Counted from the first letter of the stretch, positions 43,751 through 59,277 are shown. The stretch is DNA of 64,000 bases from Petaurus breviceps papuanus (GCA_028583685.1 JAMXIF010000031.1:2837305-2901304); one strand, 5' to 3'. Numbers and translations are program-made. Notes: generated by a model from the sequence alone, not told the origin.

Positions 43751-44570
43751 TATAATATTATTGAGTCAAGATTCAAAAAGATCTTGATGGGACAGAATAT
43801 TGAGATAAATCTAGCAGGATTAAATTAAATATGAAAAATACAAAGTTTTATACCGGCGCTCAGAAAATAACTTGAGATGTATAATATGGGGGAGGTGCGC
43901 ATAGACAGTTGGTCTGAAAAGGATCCTGGGGTTTTAGTGGACTGCAAGCTCCCATATGAGTCAATGGTTTGATCTGGCAGCCAAGAAAGTGAGTGCAATG
44001 TATTTTCAATGCCTAGGGAAGTGACCTCCACCTTGGAAATCTCACCTCTACAATATCGTGTTCAGTTCTGGACACCACAGTTTAGGAAGGGCAATATTAA
44101 ATTGGAGAAGAGTGTGATCAGAATAGTGGAAAACCTTCAGTTCATGCTCAGGGGGACTGTTTGAAGGAACACAGGATAGTTAACATTAATAAAGAGACGA
44201 CTTAGAGGGGTAGGGAGGCAGAGGTAGGGAGTTACCAACTGTCTTTAGGAATCTGAAGGGCTGCCACATGGATGAGGGGATGGATCTGTTTTGCTAGGTA
44301 CTAAAGGATAGAACTCAGAGCAACATGCAGAAGTTGTAATGAGACAAATGGAGGCTGGATGTCAAGAAAAACTTCCAAATGATTGGAGGTGTCCAAATGT
44401 GGGCTGGGCTGCCTTGAGCAGTGATGGGCTACCTCACATTGGAAGGCCTCAAGGAGAGGTGGATGACCACTTGCTGAGTGTTTTGCAGACGTGGGTTATT
44501 GCTCTGGTAGAGGCTGGCCTAGATGTTTCCTGAGGTCCCTTCCAACTCTGGGAATCTGTGAATGAGCTAC

Positions 44571-46980
<2,410 letters not shown>

Positions 46981-47138
46981 AGAAGTAAATAGGGGGCAGC
47001 TAGGTGGCATAGTAAATAGAGCACTGGCCCTGGAGTCAGGAGGACCTGAGTTCAAATATGACCAGATACTTAACACTTACTACCTGTGTGACCTTGGGCA
47101 AGTTACTTAACCCTAACTGCCCTCCAAAAAAAAAAAGT
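46981..47138 (+). mobile_element. WSINE1-like SINE
   Basis: GGGGGCAGCTAGGTGGCATA head, CCTGGAGTCAGGAGGACCTG and A-tail. It lies about 90 bases from the 38-nt PRKAG2 exon, in the intron downstream of it. Confidence 0.88.
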
Positions 47139-47230
47139 CATAAGTAGCAGCAAAAAGCATGAATTAGTGGCTAGATTAGGTTTTAAAATGCATTCTAGAT
47201 ATGAGTTGTAAGAAAACAAAAAATACTTAC

Positions 47231-47268
47231 TATTACATCAAATTTGGAATAAATATCTACAACTTTTC
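47231..47268 (-). CDS. PRKAG2: PRKAG2 small exon, residues 467-479 (CBS3)
   Basis: This 38-nt exon completes Gly467 and encodes KVVDIYSKFDVI. It includes Asp477, the residue equivalent to gamma-1 Asp245 that holds the ribose of the bound nucleotide. The acceptor is CACTTCTAG and the donor is ATA|GTAAGT, a strong site. The exon is short enough to depend on good splice sites or enhancers, and its upstream neighbour has the weak GTTTGT donor 828 nt away. Confidence 0.95.
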
Positions 47269-47544
47269 CTAGAAGTGAAAATGTACATTAAAATATGTAT
47301 TAGAAACAAATCAGAAGTTCATTTTCTTAATAGTCTTAATATGATACATTAAAATAGGATCATTAGAAAAAAATAGATATATTTAAATGGTCATGAAATT
47401 ACAAATCTTAGTAGAGAATATGGAAATAAAGGGCTAATATGATCATTTTCTTGGTCTTCTTATTTGGATTCAGGGTTTACTTATCACATAATAAATTTTG
47501 ATCTTCAATTTAACTCAATTTACTTAAACATTTCTTTTAAAGGC

Positions 47545-47960
47545 AGTGAAGTAACGGGGTAGTAGATGGAAAACTATCTTGGAATCATTTATACCTGGGT
47601 TCAAGGTTCTCTTGTGACACATGAGTTGTAAAACCTTAGACAGGCAAGTCAATTTAACCTCTCAGGACCTTGGACAACATTTTAAGACTACAAGTTAAAA
47701 AGCAGCAGCCAATCTGCTTTGGTAGAGGGAATTTCTTCATTGGAGTTCCCTGTGCCAACGTATCTAGACCAAAAGAACCCCCCAAACTCTTTATGTATAA
47801 AACACTATGCTAAGCTCTGGGTATACAAAGAAAAAAAATCACAGACTCTGCCCTCAAAGAACTTATATTCCACTGTGAGGAATGCAATGTGCACAGAAAT
47901 ACGAGAAGGGAGTGAACACCTTTCATTTGATATTTGACAGATTTCATATATATTTATTCA
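47545..47960. mobile_element. MIR-like (+, 47545-47690) and L2 (-, 47765-47960) fragments
   Basis: First part: TACCTGGGTTCAAGGTTCTC and CAATTTAACCTCTCAGGACC. Second part: ACACTATGCTAAGCTCTGGG and CTCTGCCCTCAAAGAACTTA. Confidence 0.55.
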
Positions 47961-48085
47961 CATATATTTAATAAATCTTTCTTTGATATACTAAGCACCT
48001 AAGGATACTTAGAATTAAGTAGCCAATAATTAAACATTTGTTTTCCACTTGTAGATAAAGTTTTCTATTCACATTACCACAGTTA

Positions 48086-48262
<177 letters not shown>

Positions 48263-49814
48263 CTAGACAGGAAGAGAAATGTAGATGCTCTAGCAAACCA
48301 AAATATGCCTTGGTGTTCAAATGCCCAGATTTGAGTGAAAAAGTAGGTATAAGCAAACTGAAGTTAGTCTTTTCTAATATTCTAACTGGATGTCAGAATT
48401 AACATGAAAAAAGTTACACACAAATATTACATCCTTTCTTCAAACAAATTTACGTTAAGATATTAAGTATCGATACTTGATACCATTACATTTTTATAAA
48501 ATATTGAATAAAATAAGATGCTTAATATTGTTTTCTCCCCTCTGTCTTAGTTGGTTAAAAAAAGGTGGGTGGAAGAAGGATGCAACAGGTTTCCTTAGGA
48601 AACTAAGACCTGTAGGCCACCAATTTTCTGTTGCTGCTAAGAAGTCTATTTTGGTCCTACTGTCAGCATCAAATATTATTTAGTATGGACCCACATACCT
48701 ACTACTCAAAGCATCTGTTGGTGGCTATTCTAGGCATAAACTCAATTAATCTTCATACCACTCCACCTCTATACACTGAATTCTCTTCTGAATGCTATCA
48801 GCTTTTTTCCATTAGGAAACATGGATGAGCTAGTTGCCTTAAGAGAATAAAACAGGATTTAAAAAAATAACTTTTCTTTCAAGGTGGGCTATTTTCAAAG
48901 GGGTAATAGGAGGAGGGAGAAATCAGAAGACAAAGGCCTAGGGGAATCTGTGACTATAACAAAATAAGGGCTACTGTTTCAAAAATCCACCTTTTAGAAA
49001 GGGTACAGCTGATTCCATCCTCCTGGTGGACCTTATAATTATCAGGAAAAGATGAACAATTAGAAGAAACAAAATGTTCAAGTCAAAGAGCTCATCAATA
49101 TTCAAAGCATGAGAATCCTAGAAATTTAGAGAAAAAAGAAAGACCTATTAGGTCATCTAGTCCATCTTAGTATAGGAATTGTTCCCTACACTCTATGATA
49201 TCTTAGACTTTTTTTGGTAAATATATAAAGGGGTAATATCACCTAAAGAAAATGATCTTATAATTTGGTAAAGATTAGGCTCAAACTGTTTCATTAGATT
49301 TATATTTTCTTTTTTTCTCTGCATTTCATCTAACTCCTAACTTTAATTCTAAAACCACGATTACCTAATTACCAAATTAGCCCAAATACAAGGTGGTATA
49401 AGTATTTCATATAAAATGACTTTTAAACTTTGATTAGCTCCTTTCACAGTACTACAGCACCCAAAGCACCTTGTAACTTGGCCATTAAACCACAACTACT
49501 AAGCTCTACTGTGTTCTTCAGAACATGACTTAGAAAAAAGACTTTGCTTATGAGGAGAGAGGCACTCTCTTTTAGGAATACTGACTCTACTTTCCTTGCA
49601 TAATGTTTTTTAGTATTACATTTCTTTATTAAGCCTAATGTTCAACAAATCCCTCTAATCCCTTTCACTTTCCTTCTTAGCACCCATTTAAATATGAAAA
49701 GCAGGATTTGCATATTGAGCTCTTAGTCAAGTCATGGCAAAAGTCAAGGCAGGTGTTGGTCATCAGCTTGGTTTGAAATACAAGCAAATCAAAAAGGTTC
49801 CATGTGAAAAAGGG
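48263..49814. other. Unclassified PRKAG2 intron
   Basis: No recognised repeat except a short MIR-like trace near 49130-49170 (TTAGGTCATCTAGTCCATC). Confidence 0.35.
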
Positions 49815-49985
49815 GAAAAAGGCCTGGTCTTGGAGTCAGATGAGATCAATTCACGGAGCTGTCCAAGTCATTTAAGCTCTCTCACCTTTAGCACCCTCAC
49901 ATGTAAAAAGGGGATGTGCTTGCCCTACTCATCTCACAGAGATGTGAGGAAAGAGTTTTGTGAACAGACAAGTGTTACTTAAGTG
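49815..49985 (+). mobile_element. Core-SINE/MIR-type fragment
   Basis: GTCTTGGAGTCAGATGAGAT, AAGTCATTTAAGCTCTCTCA and ACATGTAAAAAGGGGATGTG. Confidence 0.55.
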
Positions 49986-50961
49986 AGAGTGATTGTCATT
50001 ATGAACAATAACAAAATGCCTCCTTCCAGCAGTTCTCTCCAGCACTAAGCCTCCCATCTTGAAGGTAACTGGTAACCAGAAAGGTCCTTGGAGGTGGGGG
50101 CCTTGGCTGCTTCCCCTCACACTGGCCTGATAGACTTTTTTTTTTTCCTAACATGGAGTTCAGGTGAAAAAGATCAGAAAAGCAATTTTGAAGTTTTTTT
50201 TTTTAATTTCATGACTTTATTAGCTCTTCTGAACCACCACTAAGACTCCCACTATTTCTGCTTACTATATTGTTTATATTTTCAAATTTAATGACAGAAA
50301 GCTTTCCAAAAAAAAATCACTCATAACTAATCAAGATCCTGATTTATTTCTGTGCTTTTCTTGTGATTGCCAACCAAACCACCAGTTAGTGATAACTGTG
50401 AGTGAATTTAAGTACTGGGCATGTATCTAGAACTGAGATCATCTCATTTCAAAGGCCACTGAATGTAAAATTTACAACCCTAAATTTGTACCAACATAAC
50501 ATTCTTTTTCCTAAAAAGTTCTGCTCTGTTTGGGTTTCTCTATTTCCACTCTACTTTATAAAGTAACTTTGGCTATAATGTCTTTCTGTACAAATATTTC
50601 TAAAAACACAGCCCCATAAAAGCTCTAGAAAACACTGCACAATTAGCTTACTTTTCTCATATGTAAATACTTCCACATCCTTAAACAAACAGATTTTTCC
50701 AGGTTCCCTCTGTTTTTCTCTACATATTTTGTATGAGAGAGAGGAAAATATTTCAAATTAGATGTAGAACTGTACATATAACCACATTCACAAGAGGAAG
50801 GGTTCAACTGTTTATTGGCAAGAAGCCTGAGTGTATGCAGTGCATATAGGGAGGTGAGAAACTAAAGTTTAGAAATGAAGATTTCAAAACTGTTTACCTT
50901 ATTAATGGTGAGTAGTTTTATTTATTTGAAGTGAATTAGTTGAAGCAAATGCAACTAATTA

Positions 50962-51126
<165 letters not shown>

Positions 51127-52244
51127 TCATCAAAGCTGTTAGCAGATTGTGATGGAGAAATCACAAGACTTTTGGAGCATCACTGAATGAGAAACATTCT
51201 AACTACTTAAAACATGAATCAAATTTAAATGTGTTTTGAAGAAATTTTGTACTGAAGGAGAAGATCACAGCAAATTCACTTGTATATATCTATGCAATGG
51301 AACCCAAGTAAGGATAGTACTTGATTTTTCACAGGGTACGTTAATAAATCTCAGATGCAAGCAAAGAAAGAGGAACGATGGGAATTTAAACATCTCCAGA
51401 GAAGCCAGGCCAAGGAATTTCTAAAGTTAATCCATAATTCATCTGAAAATGAATAAGTGGTACACTTGCACACAAGACCATTAGACACTAATCAAGTCTA
51501 GTAAAGGAACAGGTGTTTGGCATTAATGAGTTAATGGTTTCAACTCTGACCTTGTAGAAAATCAGGCATACCCTGTATGTCTAGGTCTCCTGTTCAACTC
51601 TGCCTTTCTTAAGTCTGCCTATAAGAAAGCCAATGAGTGTACTTTTTTACTAGGATTTATATACAGAATCATTCCAGAGAATGTTACATGAAGGATAGTT
51701 CTTTTGTTCATTTCTGAATTAAAGCTTCCTAGACCATCATTAAACCTTTGGGCCATCAAAAAAGCTAATGTCCTTAGAACATGGAAGGAACTATCTATGT
51801 TATGGTATTTCTTCTTTGTCACACCAGATATCAACCCTAAATTTATTCACTTTTATCATTTTAATTTGGTTAGTGACCTTCCTTTAGAATTTAGTGGTAG
51901 GTTTTATATGACTGTAAATTTATCATACTAATAAATTTTTTTCTTTGATATATTTAATAACTGTTAAATATTTCCAAATTACATTTGAAGTTTAACATTC
52001 ATTTAAAAAATGTTTACATTCTAATTTCCTTCCCTCTCTCACCCCTCCTCCACAAGCAATATGATATTCATTATACATGTGAATTCATACAAAACATATT
52101 TCTATATTACCCATGTTGCAAAAACACACAAAACCCTAAGGAAAAAAGAGTGAAAAATTATGCTTCAATCTATACTCAGTTGCATACTAATAAAATTGAT
52201 AAAACGGAATGAATATTTTTTTTAAAGTTGAAAAATTAGCTTAC

Positions 52245-52299
52245 CTTGCATCTGGGGATATATTCACTAAAGGCTTAAATGTTTCTTGTAAATAAAGTT
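52245..52299 (-). CDS. PRKAG2: PRKAG2 exon, residues 351-369
   Basis: This 55-nt exon lies between an AAATACAG acceptor and a GCAAG|GTAAGC donor. It encodes the rest of Glu351, then LYLQETFKPLVNISPDA, and the first two bases of Ser369. It covers the start of CBS2. The residues agree with the human protein as I remember it at every position, which shows strong purifying selection. The intron to the exon above is about 4.0 kb and the one below about 1.1 kb. Confidence 0.95.
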
Positions 52300-53029
52300 C
52301 TGTATTTAAGAAAAGAAAATCTGTAGTTAGCAAGATGATCTACATAGCTTTTTAATAGCACATAAATTAAGCATCTCCATAAATTCATGGACTAAAATTA
52401 AAAGGATGAATAGCTCCAATCAAACAAATGCAACTCATCCAAAGTTTGTGTTAATTATATTTACATACTGTTAAAAAAAAAAGCCCCGATTTGTTACATT
52501 CTGCTTTGGTAAGCTACCCTTAAAGGAAAATTAAATATTTAAAAAACAATACGACAATAGACACAAAATCTGGAACTAAGATCAAATAATATGATAGTCA
52601 TACCAGCAGAGGTCACTAGAACTCCATAATGTAATATCTTGAAAAAAAAAATACTGTACTAAAAATTCGTAGGCTGAGTCAAATTATAGACCAAATTCAG
52701 TAACAGAAAACATCAAAGTGGCAACTATATATTATTTTGCTGCGCTAGAATTTTGTTTTATTGAATATTATTTAAAATGAATGGCCATAAGCTAGGTCTT
52801 AAGAATTTTTTCCTAACACAAGTTTTCACTATCACGATATTTGTTTTAATAAGTTTTTCCCTTTAATCCAAGATATTAATACTCGTATAGAAACTCACTG
52901 TAATGTATTTATAAACTGGGACTTAGTATAAGAGACTTTGTCTTAGGGCTTAAATTATAAAAGCACCAAAACAACCCAGTTGAAGTGTTTCTTCAAACTT
53001 ATAAATGGTCCCTTAATGTTTTTTTTACC

Positions 53030-53764
53030 TCAGTTCTCCTCCTTGACCTCTCTGAAACCTGAGATGATGCTGATCCTGCTGTATCGAGGTTCTGCTTCCC
53101 GTTCTTCCACCTCTGTCTTTTAAGTCTCCTTTGCTAGATATTCATTCAGGGCACGACCACTCTGCATAGGCGTCCCCTAAAGCTCTGTCCTGGGACCTCT
53201 TTTCTTCTCCCTCTATGCTATTTCACTGGGAGAACTCATCAGCTTTCAAAGATTCAACCATCACCTTTTATGGAGATGATTTTCAGATCCATTTATCCAG
53301 TTTTTAGCACTGTCCTGACCTTTAGTCTTACCAAGCAGACAACTTGACCTCATAGACAAAAGTGAACTTCTTACCTTTTCTCCCTCCTAACTCTCCTGTC
53401 TTCCAAAGCTCCCTATTATTGTCTGGGGTGCCAGCATCCTACCAGTCAGCCAGGCTTCTCCACTGAGGTATCAGCTTCAGCTCTTCACTCTTACTCATCC
53501 CTGCCACATACAATTTATTGGCACGCCCGGTCATTTCTACCTGCAGAGCATCTCTTGTTAAATACCCCCTCTTTTCTCCTCTGTCATAGCTGCCACCCTG
53601 GTTCAAGCCCTCATCCGCCTCGTCTTTCTCCAGTCTGGTCCATTCTCCTTTCAGCTACCAAAATGATCTACCTCAATTGCAGGCCTGGCCCTGTCACACT
53701 CCCCCACTCCTCTTACGCAAACTCCATTGGCTCCCTATTACCTCCAGGATCAAATATAAAATGT
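53030..53764 (+). mobile_element. L2 (3' part)
   Basis: GGGACCTCTTTTCTTCTCCC, TGCCACCCTGGTTCAAGCCC and CACTCCCCCACTCCTCTTAC / TTGGCTCCCTATTACCTCCA are L2 ORF-end and 3' UTR text. Confidence 0.7.
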
Positions 53765-53915
53765 TCTGTTGTTTCCAAGAAAGTAAGGAAACATTTATTA
53801 AGTACCTACTATATACTGTAAAGCACTGTGCTAAGTGCTTTACAAATATTATCTCATTTAATCTTTATAACAATACTGGGAAGGTGCCATTTTACAGAAG
53901 AGAAAATCATTTATG
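53765..53915 (-). mobile_element. MIR (antisense)
   Basis: AGCACTGTGCTAAGTGCTTT, ACAAATATTATCTCATTTAA and GTGCCATTTTACAGAAGAG. Confidence 0.7.
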
Positions 53916-54465
53916 AAAATATTTTTACCACTAAATGAAACTTCTAAATAAGTCATTTGAATACCATTTTTGAATGACAATACTTTAGAATTTCCATTTT
54001 GGTAGTTATACACAGTGACATGGCATCCAAAGAATTCTCAGTGTATGAAGAGTGCCAAGTTAAACTCTGCTGCCTCAGATGCGACAATCTATGAAGGTGA
54101 CACATCTAGTTTCTCCAATCTGTTTCTCTCTCTAACCCAGTATCTTTCTACAATAAAGTTGGTTTCCTTATCACCTGCTTAACATGCCACATTAATTTCC
54201 ACTACTAGACTCTCATACTATTTACTTTTGCTGGAATTTACTTTCCCTTCTTCCCTGTTCTAAATCCTAACTTATTTTGAAAATGGTTTCATGATTCATC
54301 TCCCAGAAGCCCTTGATAACTTGCCCTATCTCACCCATTCTGATCTAACTATATATTTATACAACCCGAATCACATTATCTCCTATTTGGCTCTCGTTCA
54401 CTTGTAACATCTAGGTATATCATGTATGTGTGTCTTGCTTCCCTTACTCAGCTTTAACTAAGGGA
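53916..54465 (+). mobile_element. Spacer, then degraded L2 (about 54090-54465)
   Basis: AGAAGCCCTTGATAACTTGC and TCGTTCACTTGTAACATCTA have L2 3' UTR character. 54750-54800 (GGAGACACCCAATAAATACT) supplies the terminus after the MITE. Confidence 0.45.
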
Positions 54466-54702
54466 CAGGGGTCCAAGGCAAGGTGGTCTGGTAAATGCTT
54501 CACAACCAGCTCTCCAGGAAAAAAAATGTAAGCACAACCCATTTTAAAGTTTAATCTGCATTATTAACATTTTATCCATCACTTTCTTAAGCCTCGAAAA
54601 TCAACAAAACAATAAACCAATCCCTGATTTGTCACTTTGCTAATATCAAGGTGTAAATGTTCACTGTGAGAGACCCCCTCAACTGGCTCCTGCACATCCC
54701 TG
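54466..54702. mobile_element. hAT-like MITE, copy 2
   Basis: Shares AAGTTTAATYTGCATTATTA, TTWTCCATCACTTT and TCAAC/TAAAACA segments with the element at 26248-26489, in the same orientation. Ends are CAGGGGTCCAAGG and CACATCCCTG. Confidence 0.7.
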
Positions 54703-55064
54703 GGGCCACCTCTTCTAGTAGCTCATTTGTATTCCACATAGCCCCAGCTACATTCCTACATGTAGGAGACACCCAATAAATACTTATTGATTCAAGCAAA
54801 GTAATATAATTAGGATAAGGTTTTAACAGAGAGCAGTTTCATAGTTATGAAATTAACTTCCTTACAAATGGTTTATATCAGATAAGGGATGATATGGCAA
54901 AACAAACAGATTTCAAGTTCAAGTACAAGCTCTTCTTGGGGAAAATTCTATTTAAAGGACAAAAATTTCTATTAAAAAGACAACTCATGTAACATGAGTC
55001 AAATAACCTAGTTCAGAGTTCATTTATCTAGCTTTCTTTAGAAAACTGTCAAATTAAATTAAAA
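54703..55064. other. L2 terminus and spacer
   Basis: 54750-54800 is the sense L2 3' terminus (CCAATAAATACTTATTGATT). The remainder is unclassified. Confidence 0.4.
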
Positions 55065-55330
55065 TATAATTGTTGCTGTTCAGTCATTTCTGACTCTTCA
55101 CGACCCCATTTGGGGTTTTCTTGGCAGAAAACTGAGAGGGTTTGCCCTGGACACTGGAAGGTTTGCCATTTCCTTCTCCAGCTCATTTAACAGAGGAGGA
55201 AACTGAGGCAGAGTGAAGTGACTTGCCTAGGGTCACAGAGTTAGTGTCAGGCCAGATTTGAACTCAGAAAGATGAGTCTTTCTGACTCCAGGTCCAGCAC
55301 TCTGTCCACTGTGCCACCTAGCTGCCCCTA
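55065..55330 (-). mobile_element. MAR1-like SINE, full length
   Basis: Antisense tail TTGTTGCTGTTCAGTCATTT, CCATTTGGGGTTTTCTTGGC, GCCATTTCCTTCTCCAGCTC and head CTGTGCCACCTAGCTGCCCC. Confidence 0.88.
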
Positions 55331-56262
55331 AAAGATAATTATTAACTTTTAAATAAAAATAAGTATGTGTTTCTTCTAAGGCAACTATTCTTTCTACACT
55401 TTTAGCACAAAGATAAATATTTAATGGTAACAGCAGATAATATTGTGGAAAGCATCCTGGACCAAGGACAAGTCACTTATCTTCTTCTGTATCTTTGGTT
55501 TTCTCATTTGAAAAATGGGGATAATATTTGTACTCTATACTAAACAGAGTTGTTGCAAGGAAGGTGCTTTATACATTGGTGTTATACAAATGTGAGCTAT
55601 TATTACTATAATCTCAGAATGCAGATTTAGTATAAGAATTGCCTGGAATGTATTATGTGTTATGATGTATTAAATACTATGTATTAAAAGTAGTTCCTGA
55701 TTAATAATTATGATGATGAAGACGATGACAACTTCTATACGGCACCTTAAGGTTTGAAATATTCTTACATGTCATCTAACTCAACTGATCCTCGAAACAA
55801 CCCTGTGAATAGGTGATCTCTCACTCATTCTACATTTGAGAATCCAAAGTGACCCTCTTAAAGGAAGTACCTACCTTATGGCTTAGCAATTACAAGAAAA
55901 TTCATGTCCAACATAATTTATAAAGCCTTCTACCGTAACTCTGTGAAAACAGCTGAGTAAGCTGGGCCCATTTTATACAGGATGGCAGAGGCCAAGATAA
56001 TGCAACTAATTTGCTTAAGATTATATAACAAAGGAAACCACTGCTGAATTTGAATCTGTTGCTTAGCAGACTTTGCCGCCTTCTGCTACATACCAACCAA
56101 ACCTCTATTCTGAAGGGGAAAAAAATACTGTTTTAATTAACATGTTTTATTCTTGAATAGAGAGAAATAGAACTGATGGGGGAAAAGTCTATTTATATAC
56201 AAAACCTAAGTCAAGATTTCTTACTCAATATTAGATTCTTAGCAATTAAAAATGATGCTTAC
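55331..56262. mobile_element. Spacer with MIR-like fragments
   Basis: 55440-55615 is a sense MIR-like copy (GACAAGTCACTTATCTTCTT, TGAAAAATGGGGATAATATT). 55690-56095 holds eroded antisense MIR3-like text (TCGAAACAACCCTGTGAATA, TAACTCTGTGAAAACAGC). The rest is unclassified. Confidence 0.45.
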
Positions 56263-56308
56263 CCCTCCATGTTTCAATCTTATGTTCTTCTAATTCATAA
56301 ATCTGTAC
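56263..56308 (-). CDS. PRKAG2: PRKAG2 exon, residues 336-350 (CBS1-CBS2 linker)
   Basis: This 46-nt exon starts after a TTTCAG acceptor and ends at GG|GTAAGC. It encodes VQIYELEEHKIETWR plus the first base of a Glu codon. In gamma-2 this is the linker leading from CBS1 into CBS2. The next exon supplies the other two bases of Glu351. The preceding exon (residues ending HRYYKSPM) was looked for between 56309 and 64000 and was not found, so the upstream intron continues out of the window. Confidence 0.95.
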
Positions 56309-57879
56309 CTGAAACAAGGGAAGGAAAATGGTCTTTTGCAAATGTGTATTTATATATGGGAAATACTGGACAAGAAAAAAAGGACATTCTGATAGATGCA
56401 ACAACCTTGTTATAAACTAACAATTCAGTAGATGGAATTAATCAAGATAAAAATTCTGGAATGTTGTGAGATGAAGTCAGAAATATAGAAAGTGTTTTGA
56501 GTTGCTTAAGAAGATGCTTCATAAATTTAAAGCATACATACTAAATCAGTACCTTGATATATAAACTTTAGATGATAAAATATTCCAGCATATTAAGTTT
56601 GAATTATAGTCTTGACAGTGCCTTTTTCTAAGAACGTGGAAGATAACATCTTTGAAAATGAAGAAAAAGCAGCTAGTAAGGTCATAGGCTGAAAGTGAGT
56701 TTAGTGACACACCATTATTTACTACATGGGCTCTCTCACAGCCACACAAATTTTTCCTGAGTACCTGCTATGTGCTGAGTACCATTCTTGTTGCTAAGGA
56801 GGCTACAGAAGTAAGATATGTTCTCTACTATTAAGAAAGTAGAAACTGAGTCAGGAAAACAAGTATATACACATTAAATAATCAGTGCTGCCAGAAGAGC
56901 TTGAGGGAACCCTCACAGCATGGTAGGTAGCCTGTAAACTCATGGGAGGGCAGAGACAAGAGTCACACAGGATAGGCAGGCCATGATGGGTTGTGAGTCT
57001 CACCTGGGGGGGAAGAAGGGGGTTGTGAACTGATGAGATCACTGATCCATTTTAGTGTTTTAGTCTTAAGTACTGGAAACGATATGGTTATGCTTTAAAA
57101 TATGTGATATATACTCCAAGTACTACAGAAACTCAAAGCAGAGTAGATAAAATGTGAGTTATGGAGACCAAAGAGGACTATAAGGAAGTACTGACCTACA
57201 CTGAACTTAAATTTAAAGGACAGGCCTTCTGGGAGGGAAAAGGAAGAGCAATGTAGATGAAGGCACAAAGACAAGAAAGGGATGTTTGTCAGGTAGAGAG
57301 GATGTCACCCTGACTGTAAGTGTTCAACATTTGTGATGGAGAAAGAAGGGGTAAAATAGGAAATATAATTATGGAGGTCTTGAAAGGCCTGAGAGGTCAA
57401 TCTGAATACACAGTGCTAGATCCTGACTGAGAGGGCATAATTTTTGATGTTACATTTTTAGTCATGTTACATTTAGTCAAATGAAATAATGAGTGTGGAT
57501 TAAGATCTCCAAGGGAGACTATGTAGAGAAAAGAGGGCAGAGGGCTGAGACTTCAGTAATTTCATTTTGAGCAAAAAAGGAAGAAGAAGCCAAGGAGACA
57601 GAGGAGAAGTTAGGGGAGGTGCAAGAGGGAGGAAATGCTTCAGAAGCCAATGGTTAATATCCTGAACGTACAGTAGCGACTGATCTACTTGAGCACACTC
57701 AAGATTAGGTATAAATAAATACCTCACCTAGAAGATGACTCTTTATGGTTACAGTGCTAAAGCAGAGAATCTGCTGCTTTGACTGGAATGTTGCACCTAT
57801 TGCTACTAAATGCACCAGAGATAAAACTTTAACAAAAGAAAGAAAGGCTTTTGATGGATTGTCCCACTTGTATCAGCAA
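56309..57879 (-). mobile_element. Intron with eroded L2 fragments
   Basis: 56745-56870 (GAGTACCTGCTATGTGCTGA) and parts of 57060-57470 resemble antisense L2. The remainder is unclassified; no exon found. Confidence 0.45.
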
Positions 57880-59200
57880 TCAAGCATTTTATTAAGATAC
57901 CGTGCTAGTTGCTGAGGGCACAAAACCAAAACAATCCCTGCCCTCGAATCCTAATAGGGAAGCAATCTACACATATATAGGTATGTACAAAGCACATTCA
58001 GGGAATGTCAGGGAAAGGAAATTTTTGGGGAAAGGAATTAACCACTGGAAGGATCAGGAAAGACCTCATGATAAAGGTAGTAGGTGCTTGAACAGAGTCC
58101 TGAAGGAAACCAGGGATTCCAAGATGCAGAGATAAGGAGGGAGTGTATTCTACTTATGGAAAGCAGCCAGGACAAAGGCCACGACATAGAGGATGGGATG
58201 CCATGTGTGGGGAAGAACAAGAAGGCCAATTTAACTACCAGAGGTGGGAAACCTGCGGCCTTGAGGCCACATGGGGCCCTCTAGGTCCTCAAGTGCAGTT
58301 CTTTGAATCCAAACTTCACAGAACAAATCCTTTTGTGGGGATTTGACTGAATCCAGACTTCATAGAACAAATCCCTTTATGGTATGTAGTCCAGGACCTG
58401 AATTAGTATGGACACCATTGAGTGAAGGTATTGTAGATAGAGAAAAGACAAGATATGGCAACTGGCTAGATATGTTGTAGTGCAATGATAGTGAAGAGTC
58501 AAGGGTGACAATGAGTCTGACTGAAAGGCCAGTGAAGCCTCTGACGTTATTGGGTAGTTTGAAAAAGGGGTGAAAGAAAGAAGATATTGTGTGGTATTTT
58601 TGGATATGGTGAGTTTGAAATGTCTATAATATAATCAATTTGAAATGTTCTATAGACAATTGCTGATGTGGGGATGGAGCTCAGAGAGAGACTAGGGCTG
58701 GATATACAGATCTGGAAGTCATGTATAAACAGATGCTACTGAAACTACGGGAATCAAGTGAAGGAGTGAAGGAAGAAAAAGAATAAAGAGAAGAGGCCCT
58801 AGGGCAGAGCCCTGGAGGACACCCACATTTGTACGTGTGACTGTACAATGGGCAATGTAAAAGGAGAACAAAGAGAGAACAGGGTCATGAAACCCAGAGA
58901 GGAGAGAGTACCTGGGTGAAAAGGGCGGTCATCAGGGCAAACACTGCAGGGAGGTGATAACGACTGAGAAAAAGTCATTAGATTTTGCAATTAAGAGACC
59001 ACTGGTATCTTTGGAGAGAACAATTTCAATCGAGGGCTGAGATCCAAAGTCATATTTTGGAGGGTTCAGAAAGCAGGAAGAATAGAGGAAATGGAAGTAA
59101 TAGAAGTGGATAAGTTTTTCAGAAGACATTGGCTGTGAATATAGGATGATATTCACAGAGATGGGAGATGAGGACAGAGGAGATTTGTACATATTTGTTA
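57880..59200 (-). mobile_element. L2, long antisense copy, with a hAT-like insert
   Basis: AGCATTTTATTAAGATACCG, CAATCCCTGCCCTCGAATCC, TGGATATGGTGAGTTTGAAA, GGATATACAGATCTGGAAGT and AGAGCCCTGGAGGACACCCA follow the reverse complement of the L2 3' UTR and the end of its reverse-transcriptase ORF. About 1.2 kb of element is present. Confidence 0.7.
58239..58384. mobile_element. hAT-like MITE fragment with internal repeat
   Basis: CAGAGGTGGGAAACCTGCGG, CCCTCTAGGTCCTCAAGTGC and CACAGAACAAATCC are hallmarks of a mammalian hAT MITE. A unit of about 45 bases (GAATCCARACTTCAYAGAAC) occurs twice. It interrupts the L2. Confidence 0.65.
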
Positions 59201-59277
59201 ACAGAAGGCAGAGTTAGTAGACATGGAGAGAGCGAAGATTTGAGGGTGAGAGAGCAATCTGATAGAGAAGAGGGGGA

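Larger units (their letters stand above)
38870..44570 (+). mobile_element. CR1/L3 LINE carrying nested insertions
   Basis: The endonuclease part is visible at 39123-39146 as VTETWWDE. The reverse-transcriptase start is at 43198-43251 as VDQGNVADTAYLDLSKAF. The 3' part (43750-44570) contains CTGTCTTTAGGAATCTGAAG, GGAGGCTGGATGTCAAGAAA, CCTAGATGTTTCCTGAGG and TTCCAACTCTGGGAATCTGT. The element is broken by the L1-led copy at 39461-41771, the SINE dimer at 41781-42089 and an MIR at about 43500-43750. With inserts removed it is about 3.1 kb, long for this ancient family. Many stops and frameshifts; dead. Confidence 0.75.
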
